Below are positions 27,117 to 35,926 of a DNA stretch of 64,000 nucleotides, in pieces. The DNA comes from CAZHCA01 sp964530825. GTDB taxonomy: Bacteria > Bacteroidota > Bacteroidia > Chitinophagales > Saprospiraceae. The stretch spans positions 1 through 64,000 of the forward strand of contig CAZHCA010000005.1 in NCBI GenBank assembly GCA_964530825.1. The letters are read 5' to 3'. Position 1 is the stretch's first letter; each line of letters opens with the position of its first letter. The notes beneath the pieces were generated by a model. The model made no database searches and had not been told where the DNA came from. It saw nothing but the letters and a program-made list of their open reading frames with translations. The position numbers and the translations under genes are program-made.

Positions 27117-28121
27117 ATGGGAACCAACCATCCAAATACCACCTCCGGAAAAATTACGCTTGGCAAAATCAAAGCGCCGATCCAAGCAGAGCTATCGATA
27201 TTCGAGAAGCACTTCCGACGCTCAATGCGCAGCCAAGTACCCTTGCTGGATAGGATTACTTACTACATCGTGCGCCGCAAGGGTAAACAGGTGCGCCCCA
27301 TGTTTGTCTTTCTTTCTGCCCAACTCTGCGGCGGCACCCGCGATCAGACTTACACTGCAGCCTCCTTAGTGGAACTCCTGCACACGGCTACCCTGGTGCA
27401 CGACGACGTAGTCGACGACTCCATGGAGCGGCGTGGCTTTTTCTCTATCAACGCCCTTTGGAAGAACAAAATCGCCGTGCTGGTAGGCGACTATTTATTT
27501 TCCCAGGGTATGCTGTTGGCGCTCAAAAACCAGCAATTCAAGCTGCTGGAAATCGTCTCTGACGCCGTTAAGTCCATGAGCGAGGGGGAGCTGTTGCAGA
27601 TTGAAAAAGCCCGGAAATTAGATATTGAAGAGAAGGTTTATTACGAAATCATCCGGCAGAAAACCGCATCCCTTATCGCCTCGGCTTGCAAGGCAGGCGC
27701 TGCCTCCGCCACCGAAGACCCCGAATTGATCGACCGCATGCACGACTTTGGAGAAAAAATTGGTATTGCCTTCCAAATTCGAGACGACCTGTTTGATTTT
27801 GGCTCCGATGATGTCGGCAAGCCTCTGGGTATTGATATTAAGGAGAAAAAGATGACCTTACCGCTGATCTATGCGCTAAATAATGCCCCCAAAACAGACC
27901 GCCGCCGCATTATCAATAACATAAAAAGGCACAACGAAAAGCCCGACAAGGTGCAGGAAGTTATCCAATTCGTGCGCGACAGCAATGGCATCGAGTATGC
28001 CCGCGAAGCAATGTACCGGTACCGCCGAGAGGCGTTCGAAATCCTACACCAATTTCCGGAATCACCGGCTCGTCAGTCTCTGGAAGACTTGGTTTTCTTT
28101 GTGACCGATCGCAAAAAGTAA
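27117..28121 (+). CDS. Polyprenyl diphosphate synthase (all-trans, long chain)
   Basis: Condenses isopentenyl diphosphate units onto allylic diphosphates, giving the side chain of menaquinone or a related quinone. At 334 residues it is typical. The first Asp-rich motif is HDDVVDDSMERRG (about residues 95-107), the second is IRDDLFDFGSDD (about 220-231), and VGDYLFSQGMLLALKN lies between. The Asp-rich motif with two residues between the Asp pairs fits a bacterial long-chain enzyme. It converges with the NfeD-like gene, with 2 bp between stops. Confidence 0.93.
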   Translation: MGTNHPNTTSGKITLGKIKAPIQAELSIFEKHFRRSMRSQVPLLDRITYYIVRRKGKQVRPMFVFLSAQLCGGTRDQTYTAASLVELLHTATLVHDDVVDDSMERRGFFSINALWKNKIAVLVGDYLFSQGMLLALKNQQFKLLEIVSDAVKSMSEGELLQIEKARKLDIEEKVYYEIIRQKTASLIASACKAGAASATEDPELIDRMHDFGEKIGIAFQIRDDLFDFGSDDVGKPLGIDIKEKKMTLPLIYALNNAPKTDRRRIINNIKRHNEKPDKVQEVIQFVRDSNGIEYAREAMYRYRREAFEILHQFPESPARQSLEDLVFFVTDRKK

Positions 28122-28123
28122 AT

Positions 28124-28672
28124 TTAACGAGGGCCGCCGATTAGATCAGGAGGACGCTTATCGAGAGGCTCCACTACCAGTATCCGGTCATCCACCACAT
28201 CCACTACCCGGATGGGTACGCCTGCCGGAATTTCCATCCCGTTGCTACTCACGGCTTCCATCTCCCGCGGAGCTGACCGTAGATTGAGGTATACTTTTCC
28301 CCTTCCCTGATGCGAAGGCGGAGTCCGACGTAGGGTTTCTCCGGTGATGCGCAGTGCCACCTGTGCATCAAAATCCGCAGCAGAGCGATAACGCCGTTTT
28401 TTTAATCGCGCTGATAACAAAGGTAGCAAAGCTGCAAAAGCGCCTATTGGAAGCGCCCATAATACAATAACACTCCAACGATCGAAATGCAAATCGGCTA
28501 GCACCGCCGTCCAGGCGCTAAAGGCAAGAAAAAGCAATACGCTCACACCACTCGAAACGCGCAGGGACGCACCCCCGGGCTCTTCCGAGTGGAAAAAGCG
28601 CAACGCTATGAAAAGCAACAGCAAAAGGGTGGTTACTATGGCAATGACCATGACGATTTGCTGCTGTAGCAT
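28124..28672 (-). CDS. NfeD-like membrane protein
   Basis: A 182-residue protein with three or four N-terminal hydrophobic helices (VMVIAIVTTLLLLLFIAL, VSVLLFLAFSAWTAVLADL, VIVLWALPIGAFAALLPLL) followed by a C-terminal OB-fold (GKVYLNLRSAPREMEAVSSN, then MEIPAGVPIRVVDVVDDRIL), the NfeD core. The ATG at 28672 (MLQQQIVM) is preferred to a TTG ten codons upstream. NfeD proteins usually act with an SPFH/stomatin partner, which is not encoded nearby. Confidence 0.82.
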   Translation of the reverse strand: MLQQQIVMVIAIVTTLLLLLFIALRFFHSEEPGGASLRVSSGVSVLLFLAFSAWTAVLADLHFDRWSVIVLWALPIGAFAALLPLLSARLKKRRYRSAADFDAQVALRITGETLRRTPPSHQGRGKVYLNLRSAPREMEAVSSNGMEIPAGVPIRVVDVVDDRILVVEPLDKRPPDLIGGPR

Positions 28673-28702
28673 GATACCATCCCAAAATTCGAGAACTGCC
28701 AA

Positions 28703-29053
28703 GTAATCAGGATTTTAAGCTTGCAAAAGCGGCAGGCGGTGTAATGCAACCCCTTTTGAAGCTTTTGTACAATGGTTTCCCTTTTCTAAGCAAATTATTT
28801 TTTTCCCGAAAAAAGTGAAAAAACCATCGACTAAGCGGGCAAAAGTATCGCTCAGTGCGGCAAATATTCGCGGCACGCAAATTAGCCCGCCGCAAACTAT
28901 AAGGGCCGGCTAGTATGCGCAGAGGCAAATCTTCCAAAATTTGGTCAATCCTCGGCCCAGACTCAACATCCCCCCTAAAAAGTTCTTTATTTTGCAGTTT
29001 ATTGCCGTATGATACGGTAACCAGCTAAATCAAATTGCAAATCCTGTCAAGGC
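28703..29053. other. Intergenic region upstream of prs
   Basis: No gene is recognised. A perfect 13-bp palindrome CCGTAT-G-ATACGG at 29005-29017 lies 37 bases before the prs ATG and could be an operator or a leader hairpin. A near -7 box (TTATTTTG, one mismatch) lies at 28987-28994 just upstream. Confidence 0.4.
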
Positions 29054-29989
29054 ATGGTAGAAGTCAAGCTATTCTCAGGTACCAACTCCCAGTATCTGGC
29101 AGAAGATATCGCCGATTTTTACGGCGACCCCCTCGGAGACATCCAAATCCATCGGTTCAGCGATGGGGAGATGCAGCCCGTCATCAACGAATCGGTACGC
29201 GGCGCTTATGTTTTTTTTATTCAATCGACTAATCCGCCTACGGAAAACTTAATGGAGTTGCTTCTGATGATCGATGCCGCTAAGCGTGCCTCAGCAGGAT
29301 ACATCACCGCAGTGATTCCGTACTTCGGTTACGCCCGTCAGGACCGAAAAGACAAGCCGCGTGTGCCCATATCGGCCAAACTGATCGCCAACCTCCTGCA
29401 GGCTGCCGGAGCTAACCGGGTGATGACGATGGATTTCCACGCCGACCAAATTCAGGGGTTTTTCGACATTCCGGTCGATCACCTCAAAAGTGAAGCCATC
29501 TACATTCCTTACCTGCAGGAGCAAGACCTTTCCAATGTAACCTTCGCCTCACCCGATGTGGGCGGCGTCAAGCGGGCCCGTATTTATGCCAAACATTTTG
29601 AACGCGACCTGGTCATTTGCGACAAGTACCGCAAACGGGCCAACGAAGTGGCGGGCATGACTGTTATCGGCGATGTAAACGACGCCGATGTCATCTTGGT
29701 CGATGATATGGTCGACACCGCCGGCACCCTCTGCCGAGCTGCTGACATCATCATCAAGAAAGGCGCTCGAAGTGTGCGCGCGCTATGTACGCACCCGGTC
29801 CTGTCTGGTAAGGCTTACGAAAATATCGAGCGATCGGCACTCCAAGAGGTTATCATCTGTGATACGATGCCGATCAAAACGGATCTTTCACCGAAGATTA
29901 AGCCGCTATCGACGGCTAAATTATTTGCGCGGGCCATCCGCAATACACACGAGCACCGGTCGATATCGGCTTTATTTGTAGAGGGCTAG
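29054..29989 (+). CDS. prs: Ribose-phosphate pyrophosphokinase
   Basis: Makes PRPP from ribose 5-phosphate and ATP for purine, pyrimidine, His, Trp and NAD synthesis. At 311 residues it is full length. The N-terminal FSGTNSQYLAEDIA, the flexible-loop YFGYARQDRKDKPR, HADQIQGFFDIPVD, and the PRPP loop VILVDDMVDTAGTL are all present. It converges with the beta-propeller lipoprotein of the B12 operon, with one base between stops. The L25/Ctc gene, often next to prs, is found 5.9 kb away, past that operon. Confidence 0.98.
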   Translation: MVEVKLFSGTNSQYLAEDIADFYGDPLGDIQIHRFSDGEMQPVINESVRGAYVFFIQSTNPPTENLMELLLMIDAAKRASAGYITAVIPYFGYARQDRKDKPRVPISAKLIANLLQAAGANRVMTMDFHADQIQGFFDIPVDHLKSEAIYIPYLQEQDLSNVTFASPDVGGVKRARIYAKHFERDLVICDKYRKRANEVAGMTVIGDVNDADVILVDDMVDTAGTLCRAADIIIKKGARSVRALCTHPVLSGKAYENIERSALQEVIICDTMPIKTDLSPKIKPLSTAKLFARAIRNTHEHRSISALFVEG

Positions 29990-29990
29990 A

Positions 29991-31022
29991 TCAATCGAAG
30001 ACCCGGAAAAAGGCAGGTATTATACCTACCTGAAAGGCGCCTTGCCGCTCGCCAGCCCGGTCATACAGCAGTACTTCACCACGCTGCTGAAAATCCTTGG
30101 CATCGGCGATCAACACCTGATTGCCAATGCTATCGTAACCAATGCCGTATAAATTGATTCCGTCGTCGGCAATCAACGGCTGATCGGGTAGAGCGACAGC
30201 TTCAATGTTCATTTGCCGAAGGCCATCCTGCAGGTAGAAAAGCGTGTCACGCTCGGCATCAAAAGCCAGGCGGGGGAACAAACCAACATCAACGGATAGT
30301 GGAAAGGCATCCAGTACGGTGCGCCCTACTGGATCAATGCGGTACAAACCGCCGTCAAATCCTTGTCCGGCATCGCCGGCGCAATAGACCCAAAGCATGC
30401 CCGCCGCATCCTGACCCACCGCGCCCGAACCGTAGGCTACTGCAATGCGGTCGACGATTTCGTCCTGAGCGGGATCTACCACGTACACATAGTTGGAAAA
30501 CCGGTTGGTGATAAAGACTAAATCGCCGGCCTTAATCAACTCTTCCGTCCACCCCTCTAGTGCAATTGTTCCGGTCTTTTCCAACCGCTGACGATCGATG
30601 ATGTGCACCGAATCGGCTTGAAAGTCAGTTACATATACCTTCCCGGGCGCTACGGGCTCGACGTAGCGCGGCGAGGTTAGTCCCGTAATAGATTGAATAA
30701 CGCTGTAGTCGCTGGTATCGACGATCTCAATTCGGTTAGCATTGTTGAGCACCAGCCAAAGGTTGCCGTCGATTAACCGCGCATCCTGCAAGACATCGCC
30801 CAGTGGGCGGCCGTTGGCGGATTGAAAAACTTCGTTCGTGATCATACCGGTGGCCGGGGTGATCAGACTGATACTGGCGTTGCCGAAAGTAAAACCACCT
30901 TCGTTACCCACCAAAATCCGGTAATCACTGGCAATGGGTGGTGGAGCGGGCGGCTCCGGGGTTACTGGATCATTACACCCTACAAAAGCGATGAGTACCA
31001 AAAGACCGAGAAGTCTGTGCAT
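29991..31022 (-). CDS. YncE/DUF5074-like beta-propeller lipoprotein, BtuG-like
   Basis: A 343-residue surface lipoprotein with lipobox VGC (Cys16) and a seven-bladed propeller pattern of repeated strands (NNANRIEIVDTSDYSVI, GKVYVTDFQADSVHII, GDLVFITNRFSNYVYVVD). In gut Bacteroides the BtuG proteins of this type sit on BtuB and bind cobalamin very tightly. Position in a riboswitch-controlled operon with a BtuB-like receptor supports the same role here. It is the last gene of the operon, 101 bp after the DUF4465 gene. Confidence 0.82.
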   Translation of the reverse strand: MHRLLGLLVLIAFVGCNDPVTPEPPAPPPIASDYRILVGNEGGFTFGNASISLITPATGMITNEVFQSANGRPLGDVLQDARLIDGNLWLVLNNANRIEIVDTSDYSVIQSITGLTSPRYVEPVAPGKVYVTDFQADSVHIIDRQRLEKTGTIALEGWTEELIKAGDLVFITNRFSNYVYVVDPAQDEIVDRIAVAYGSGAVGQDAAGMLWVYCAGDAGQGFDGGLYRIDPVGRTVLDAFPLSVDVGLFPRLAFDAERDTLFYLQDGLRQMNIEAVALPDQPLIADDGINLYGIGYDSIGNQVLIADAKDFQQRGEVLLYDRAGERQGAFQVGIIPAFFRVFD

Positions 31023-31123
31023 TTTCTATCTTTTTAAAAAAATACCGGTTTTCCAACGCCCGCCCAACCGAAAATGATTGCTCGGCTGTAGGGTTTAATG
31101 AAAATCCGGCACATATCCTATAA

Positions 31124-33406
31124 CTATCGACGCAGGATGCGCGTGACGTACCGATGCTGACCATCGCCCAGCTCCAATAGATACCATCCGGCAGCTAAAC
31201 CCGATAGATCGAGCTCGACTGTACCGCGATGTGCTAAGGGTTCGAGGCGGAGTGTTCGTCCTTGCATATCAATGATTCGCAGATGGCCGCTCCCCCAGTC
31301 GCCGGGAAGTTCCAAGCGAAGGGGGCCGTTGGTTGGATTAGGCCAGACGGCTAGCGCATCTACCCGGACATTAACCGTGCTGGTAGGGGTACCGCCGTTC
31401 ATTATCCCTACGCCGCTCAGATCGAAGCCCCCCGATGCAAAGTCGGTCGGGAAAGGATCATTGATGGGGCGGCCTTCGGCATCAAGGGTAGCAAAAGCAG
31501 GGTCGATCGACCCCACCGCATCGATCACGCGCACGTGCGTGATCGCATCGACATCCAATCCGGGGGCGCCGCGGAGCTCGGCCAGGTCGAAAGGGGTACC
31601 CAACCGCCCGGGAAAGCGGCCGGCCAGGTTGCGTAGATCCTCGGGCCGCAACAGGCCAAAAGGTCCGACCTGGACGGCTGTATCGGTCCGACTACTGGCC
31701 GGAAAACGCACGAAGTGTTCTCCGTCGGAACTCACCTCTACCACGGCCAATTCGAGAAAATAAGCATCGCCGGTAGGAAAGCCATTTTCGTAAACGGCAA
31801 AATCGGGCCCTTCTCCGTCGGTAATAAGCCGGTCGAAGGTCAGGGTTGCCTGCCCGCCGTCACCCAGACTGACCACCGCGCCATCGTATGGCCCTACCGC
31901 ATTCGATGGCGCCCCGGCGCTTGCCAACCCAGACGAGGGGTTGGCTACATTGCTAGGACCACGCTCCACTTCAATACCGCTTGCCCAGGCGACAATGGCG
32001 GCGGAGTCGGCCGGGACCCCCGCCTGGTTAGCTACATCGAATAGGATGAGATTATCGAGTGCAAAGAATAGCGGAGTGTTGATGCCGAATTCACCTACGT
32101 CACTGCTGGCCAAGGTAAACAACAAGCTATCGGCCGGCCCCAGGGATTGCAGATCGAGGAAAGCCCAATCATCCAGGATGAAATCCAAACTGTCGTTTTC
32201 GAAGCGATAGTCGGCCAAATAGACCTCCACACTGTCCTTGCCGAGCTGCCCGTTGAGGAACTTGCGCACCGTGAGCCGGAAAAAGTCAGGGTCGGTTCCG
32301 TCCGGGCCGCCGAATGGCTTAGCAAAATCATCGCCATCGCGCATGCTATTGTGAGCGTAGGTCGTATTGGTTACGTACAGGCCCTGTACAGTCGCTCCGC
32401 GTGCCGGTCCCTGCAGTTGCACCACGGCGTTCTGCTGCCCCACGGCGTACTGCAGGGAATTGCCGAAACCACGGCCGGTAATAGCGCTGAGCAGATTGGT
32501 AAAGCCCGACGTTACGGAGTCCGTACGGCCGGAAAGGGCCCAGCCCGACGACCAGAAACCGCCAAAATCCGGATTGTAGGTATTGGGGAAAAACGCTTGC
32601 CCCTGATCGAACCCTCCGGACCCGTCGCGGCCGTCGTCGGCACCGCCTAAACCCAGGAAGGGCATTTCAAAATCAATGACGTACGCCGGTCTAGGCGCCG
32701 GCTCGGTAGTAATCAAATCATCAACGCAGAAAAAAAGCGGGGTGTTAATCCCAAACTCGCCCACATCACTCGATTCCAGCCTGAATTCCAGGCTATCCAC
32801 CGGACCCAGAGGGCGCAAATCCACGAATTGCCAATCGTCAATCAGGTAATCCAGACTATCCACTTCAAACCGGTAATCGGCCAGGTAAAACACCAAGCTA
32901 TCGGCGCCCAGTGCGCCGTTCCGGTAGGCCCGGATGATCAGGCGGAAAAAATCGGGATCGGTCCCGTCGGGTCCGCCGAATGGTTTGGCGAACTCATCGC
33001 CGTCGCGCATGCTGTTGTGGGCGTAGGTGCTGTTGGTTAGGTAAAGCCCCCGCACGGTTTTTCCTTGCGCGTCGTCCAGTAATCGGATGACCGCCCCCTG
33101 CTGACCTACAGCAAAAGTAGCCGACCCACGATGCCCGCCTCCGGTGATGGCGCCGTAAAGATTCGCAAACCCGGAGGTCGTGTCATCAGCGACGGAAGAA
33201 ATGGCCCAATTACCCGCCCAAAATCCGCCGAAATCTGGATTCCAGGTGATGGGAAACTCGGCATTGCCGCTCAGGGCAAAAGTCGTTCCTGCCGAACCAT
33301 CCAATACGCTATCGCCCGGTTGGAGTATACCTTCAAAATCAGAAATAATCTGGGCGGGTAAAATTATTGCCCAGGTTAAAAATGTAAAAAGTAGAATACC
33401 TCTCAT
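31124..33406 (-). CDS. T9SS surface protein with two DUF4465 (BtuH-type) domains
   Basis: A 760-residue protein with a signal peptide (residues 1-19). Two DUF4465 repeats follow at about 20-236 and 242-458. Each holds TYAHNSMRDGD, FAKPFGGPDGTDPDFFRL, FYLADYRF or VYLADYRF, and SSDVGEFGINTPLFF. A third beta-rich domain spans about 465-675 (NAVGPYDGAVVSLGDGG, GPDFAVYENGF). The C-terminus (about 685-760; AVWPNPTNGPLRLELPGD, LAAGWYLLELGDG) is a T9SS type A sorting domain. DUF4465 is the fold of the Bacteroides B12-binding lipoprotein BtuH, so a cobalamin-capture role is likely. Unlike BtuH it is not a lipoprotein but is predicted to be delivered by T9SS. Confidence 0.88.
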   Translation of the reverse strand: MRGILLFTFLTWAIILPAQIISDFEGILQPGDSVLDGSAGTTFALSGNAEFPITWNPDFGGFWAGNWAISSVADDTTSGFANLYGAITGGGHRGSATFAVGQQGAVIRLLDDAQGKTVRGLYLTNSTYAHNSMRDGDEFAKPFGGPDGTDPDFFRLIIRAYRNGALGADSLVFYLADYRFEVDSLDYLIDDWQFVDLRPLGPVDSLEFRLESSDVGEFGINTPLFFCVDDLITTEPAPRPAYVIDFEMPFLGLGGADDGRDGSGGFDQGQAFFPNTYNPDFGGFWSSGWALSGRTDSVTSGFTNLLSAITGRGFGNSLQYAVGQQNAVVQLQGPARGATVQGLYVTNTTYAHNSMRDGDDFAKPFGGPDGTDPDFFRLTVRKFLNGQLGKDSVEVYLADYRFENDSLDFILDDWAFLDLQSLGPADSLLFTLASSDVGEFGINTPLFFALDNLILFDVANQAGVPADSAAIVAWASGIEVERGPSNVANPSSGLASAGAPSNAVGPYDGAVVSLGDGGQATLTFDRLITDGEGPDFAVYENGFPTGDAYFLELAVVEVSSDGEHFVRFPASSRTDTAVQVGPFGLLRPEDLRNLAGRFPGRLGTPFDLAELRGAPGLDVDAITHVRVIDAVGSIDPAFATLDAEGRPINDPFPTDFASGGFDLSGVGIMNGGTPTSTVNVRVDALAVWPNPTNGPLRLELPGDWGSGHLRIIDMQGRTLRLEPLAHRGTVELDLSGLAAGWYLLELGDGQHRYVTRILRR

Positions 33407-33442
33407 GTTAACCTGCTATTTATTATTAAGGAAAAAATGACC

Positions 33443-35344
33443 TTACGGCTTTACCCATTCGATAATCAGATTCAATTCGTAGTGGCGGCCGGGTAGGGGA
33501 CGATTAGCTACCAATTCGTATTCCTCGTCCCAGAGGTTACGTACGCCGCCTTGCAGTCGGCCGTTCAAATTACCGGTTTGCCAGCGGTAGCCCAGCTGCA
33601 GGCCACCCTGTTGAAAGCCTTCGATAAAATCGGTATGGTCGCCAGTGGTATACGAGCGGCTGTTCCACCGGTGGACGTACTGCGCGTAGATGCGGCTGCG
33701 CGCAATGTAGAACTGGCCGCCACCCTGATGAACGGGCACATAGATAAGTTGCCGACCGCGCGTAGGGTCGCTTCCACTTTCATTGGTGGACCGGACATAA
33801 TGGTAAAAAAGCTGAACTTGCCCCCGCCAGGGGCCTTGGCTCCAGGAGTACGTCGCCTCTTGTTCGACCCCCCGGCTCCATACATCCCGGATATTCTGCG
33901 GCGACCAATAAGCGGGGCCGGGCGTCCATTGGATCCAATTGTCGGTGCGCCGGCTGAAACCGGTGATTTGATAGGTTATTCCCCACTTTTTCCAGTCGGG
34001 TGACCAAATCAGGCCTACTTCCTGCCCCCAGCCTGACTCAGGCAGAAGATTTGTATTACCCCCGGGGTTCCAGTAAAGGTCATCCAAGCCGGGTAATCGA
34101 TAGCTACGGTTGATGTTAGCCCGGATTTCGAGTTGGGGGAGGATGGCGCCGCGCAACCCTAAGTAGGGAATAAAGGGCAAGCGTTGCCCATCGGCCCACC
34201 CTTGGCGGAGCCGCAAGGATACCCCCCATTGCTCATCGAAAGTCCAACGATACCGGCCCAACCAGGTGATCATTTGCCGGCGGCCGGTTTGACGGTACGC
34301 ATCCGAAGCTCCCAACTGGTGGTTGTACTGCAGTCCTGACTCTATGTGGTGCCCATCGGCGGGGCGCCAACCAGCCAAGGCTTCTGCCCAGTAATGGCGA
34401 GCTCGATTGTCGGTATCTAAATTCAGGAGGGAATCGGTGAACGTCAGGTTATCTTGGAAACGGGCCGTTCGCAGGTTGAGCTGCCAACGGTTCGATAGGT
34501 ATTTGTAGTCCAGCGCCAGGCGCAGGGCCCGATCACCTTGATCGGCGGCGCTAATGGATTGTACCCGGGTAGGTGGCACCTGCCGGTCAGCCGTTTGCCA
34601 CCAGGCGTGCATAGCCAGCTGATGATCGCCATGACGAAAAAACTGCCCCAGCATTGCGCCGTACTGCTGCGTACGTGCGTTCTGTAAGGTTTGCGTTTCA
34701 CCAAATAAATCACGGTACTCAAAGTCATTGTCGGCTTGCCGGTGAAAAAACCGAAGCTTTGTGACCGACTGTTTTCCACTGTGCGATGCAAGTACATGTT
34801 GCTGCTGAACGCCAAAACTGCCAAAACCAATTCCGGCTTGGGTAGACCAACCCGTTTCGAAACGCGCGCTGTTTTCCAGGGCAATGACACCACCCACAGC
34901 GCCGCTACCCCACAGGGCGCTGCCGCTGCCGTAGGTAAGGGTAACCTCTTCGATAAGCGGCGCCGGCAAGAGGGAAAGGTCCGTCTGTGCCAACATGGGG
35001 TTGGTGATCGGAAAGCCATTCCACAGTACACTGGTTTGGGCAGCACTCCCCCCACGGATGGAAGAGGTCCCGATCCCGGCAGGACCGTATTGTTTTATAG
35101 CTACGGGCGTGGTGCCAGCCAACAAATCCCCCAGGTGACCTTGTAAGTAACCTAGCCGTGCGAGGCTGTCAATCCGAACGAGCTTATCAGTATCATCGGC
35201 CGACAGCAGCCGACCGGCGCGTACCTCCAACATGGGTAGGGCAAAAACGCTGTCCGCCAAACTGACCTGCGCCCGAACAACGCACGGCAGGGCAACAAAA
35301 ATGATGGCGCTGATAAATCGACCATTTGGAAAAGAACCGAACAT
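33443..35344 (-). CDS. btuB: BtuB-like TonB-dependent cobalamin receptor
   Basis: A 633-residue outer-membrane receptor, close to the E. coli BtuB length. It has a signal peptide (cleaved near AQVSL), a plug domain (about 40-160: LAGTTPVAIKQYGPAGIGTS, SIRGGSAAQTSVLWNGFPI) and a 22-strand barrel ending YELNLIIEWVKP. The cobalamin riboswitch upstream makes B12 or a B12-like corrinoid the likely substrate. It starts the operon and is followed by the DUF4465 and propeller genes within 36 and 101 bp. Confidence 0.9.
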   Translation of the reverse strand: MFGSFPNGRFISAIIFVALPCVVRAQVSLADSVFALPMLEVRAGRLLSADDTDKLVRIDSLARLGYLQGHLGDLLAGTTPVAIKQYGPAGIGTSSIRGGSAAQTSVLWNGFPITNPMLAQTDLSLLPAPLIEEVTLTYGSGSALWGSGAVGGVIALENSARFETGWSTQAGIGFGSFGVQQQHVLASHSGKQSVTKLRFFHRQADNDFEYRDLFGETQTLQNARTQQYGAMLGQFFRHGDHQLAMHAWWQTADRQVPPTRVQSISAADQGDRALRLALDYKYLSNRWQLNLRTARFQDNLTFTDSLLNLDTDNRARHYWAEALAGWRPADGHHIESGLQYNHQLGASDAYRQTGRRQMITWLGRYRWTFDEQWGVSLRLRQGWADGQRLPFIPYLGLRGAILPQLEIRANINRSYRLPGLDDLYWNPGGNTNLLPESGWGQEVGLIWSPDWKKWGITYQITGFSRRTDNWIQWTPGPAYWSPQNIRDVWSRGVEQEATYSWSQGPWRGQVQLFYHYVRSTNESGSDPTRGRQLIYVPVHQGGGQFYIARSRIYAQYVHRWNSRSYTTGDHTDFIEGFQQGGLQLGYRWQTGNLNGRLQGGVRNLWDEEYELVANRPLPGRHYELNLIIEWVKP

Positions 35345-35490
35345 AGCAATTGGTTATGCCCGGCTAAGAGGAGAAGCGAGAAAGCGGAATCACTAGGACG
35401 CACCGATCGACAGGGAGAAACATCATTAATAACGGGTAGGCACAACCATCACCTCTAATTGAACCAAAGGCTGGTTGCGTACTAGTACAT

Positions 35491-35575
35491 CCTGCCGGCA
35501 ACATCCAAGCAATACAACTTATGACTCACTTCGCCTTTAGCCCGAAAGCGATCGTGACACATGAACGCCGGCAGG
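35491..35575 (-). promoter_or_regulatory. Candidate riboswitch expression platform
   Basis: CCTGCCGGC (35491-35499) is the exact reverse complement of GCCGGCAGG (35567-35575). The second arm is the 3' end of the B12 box of the riboswitch. When B12 is not bound, the riboswitch 3' strand could pair with the downstream arm instead of closing P1. The 67-nt loop makes this a switch candidate, not a plain terminator. Confidence 0.5.
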
Positions 35576-35720
35576 TCTTCTGACTTACGCCAGTCGGGGC
35601 CGCCTTCCCATCCGTACAAAAACTGGACAGTGGCTATTTGGCCCGGACATTACAGCGCTTACAGCTGCGGGTACAGTTCCTGATTTACACAGGATTCCCT
35701 CTTAAGAAAGCCATTCCGGA
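35567..35720 (-). ncRNA. Cobalamin (AdoCbl-type) riboswitch
   Basis: On the minus strand the conserved elements occur in order: AGAGGGAATCC (about 35694-35704), TCAGGAACTGTACCCGCAGC (35667-35686), GCCACTG (35628-35634), GGGAAGG (35603-35609) and the B12 box AGTCAGAAGACCTGCC (35570-35585). These match the cobalamin riboswitch consensus. It lies 220 nt upstream of the btuB-like start. A GGACTGG/CCAGTCC hairpin sits just 5' of it (35725-35751). B12 binding is expected to reduce expression of the operon. Confidence 0.95.
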
Positions 35721-35861
35721 AAACGGACTGGCTTTTACCTTTGTCCAGTCCACAATGTAAAAACTTTTTGCGGTTCCTTCTATTTTAGCTCCCCTTAGGT
35801 TAGGCCCCATACAATTGACAAGTTTTTTTTCGGCGATCCTGCATAGTAGCCGATAAATAAC

Positions 35862-35869
35862 TATCTTTG
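35862..35869 (+). promoter_or_regulatory. Predicted -7 element for the L25/Ctc gene
   Basis: TATCTTTG matches the TAnnTTTG consensus exactly and lies 57 bases before the L25 ATG. No good TTTG is found at the -33 spacing, only a T-run further upstream. Confidence 0.45.
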
Positions 35870-35926
35870 CGAGCCCGAAAGGGCTGGGTAGTTCAACAAA
35901 TTGATTTTGGCAAAAGCAAAATAATC

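Noticed and set aside
28124..28702. NfeD/SPFH membrane-quality-control pair
   Set aside because: No SPFH/stomatin gene is found within several kilobases.
35725..35751. GGACTGG/CCAGTCC hairpin as the riboswitch terminator
   Set aside because: On the minus strand it lies upstream of the riboswitch, not downstream, and so cannot be its terminator.
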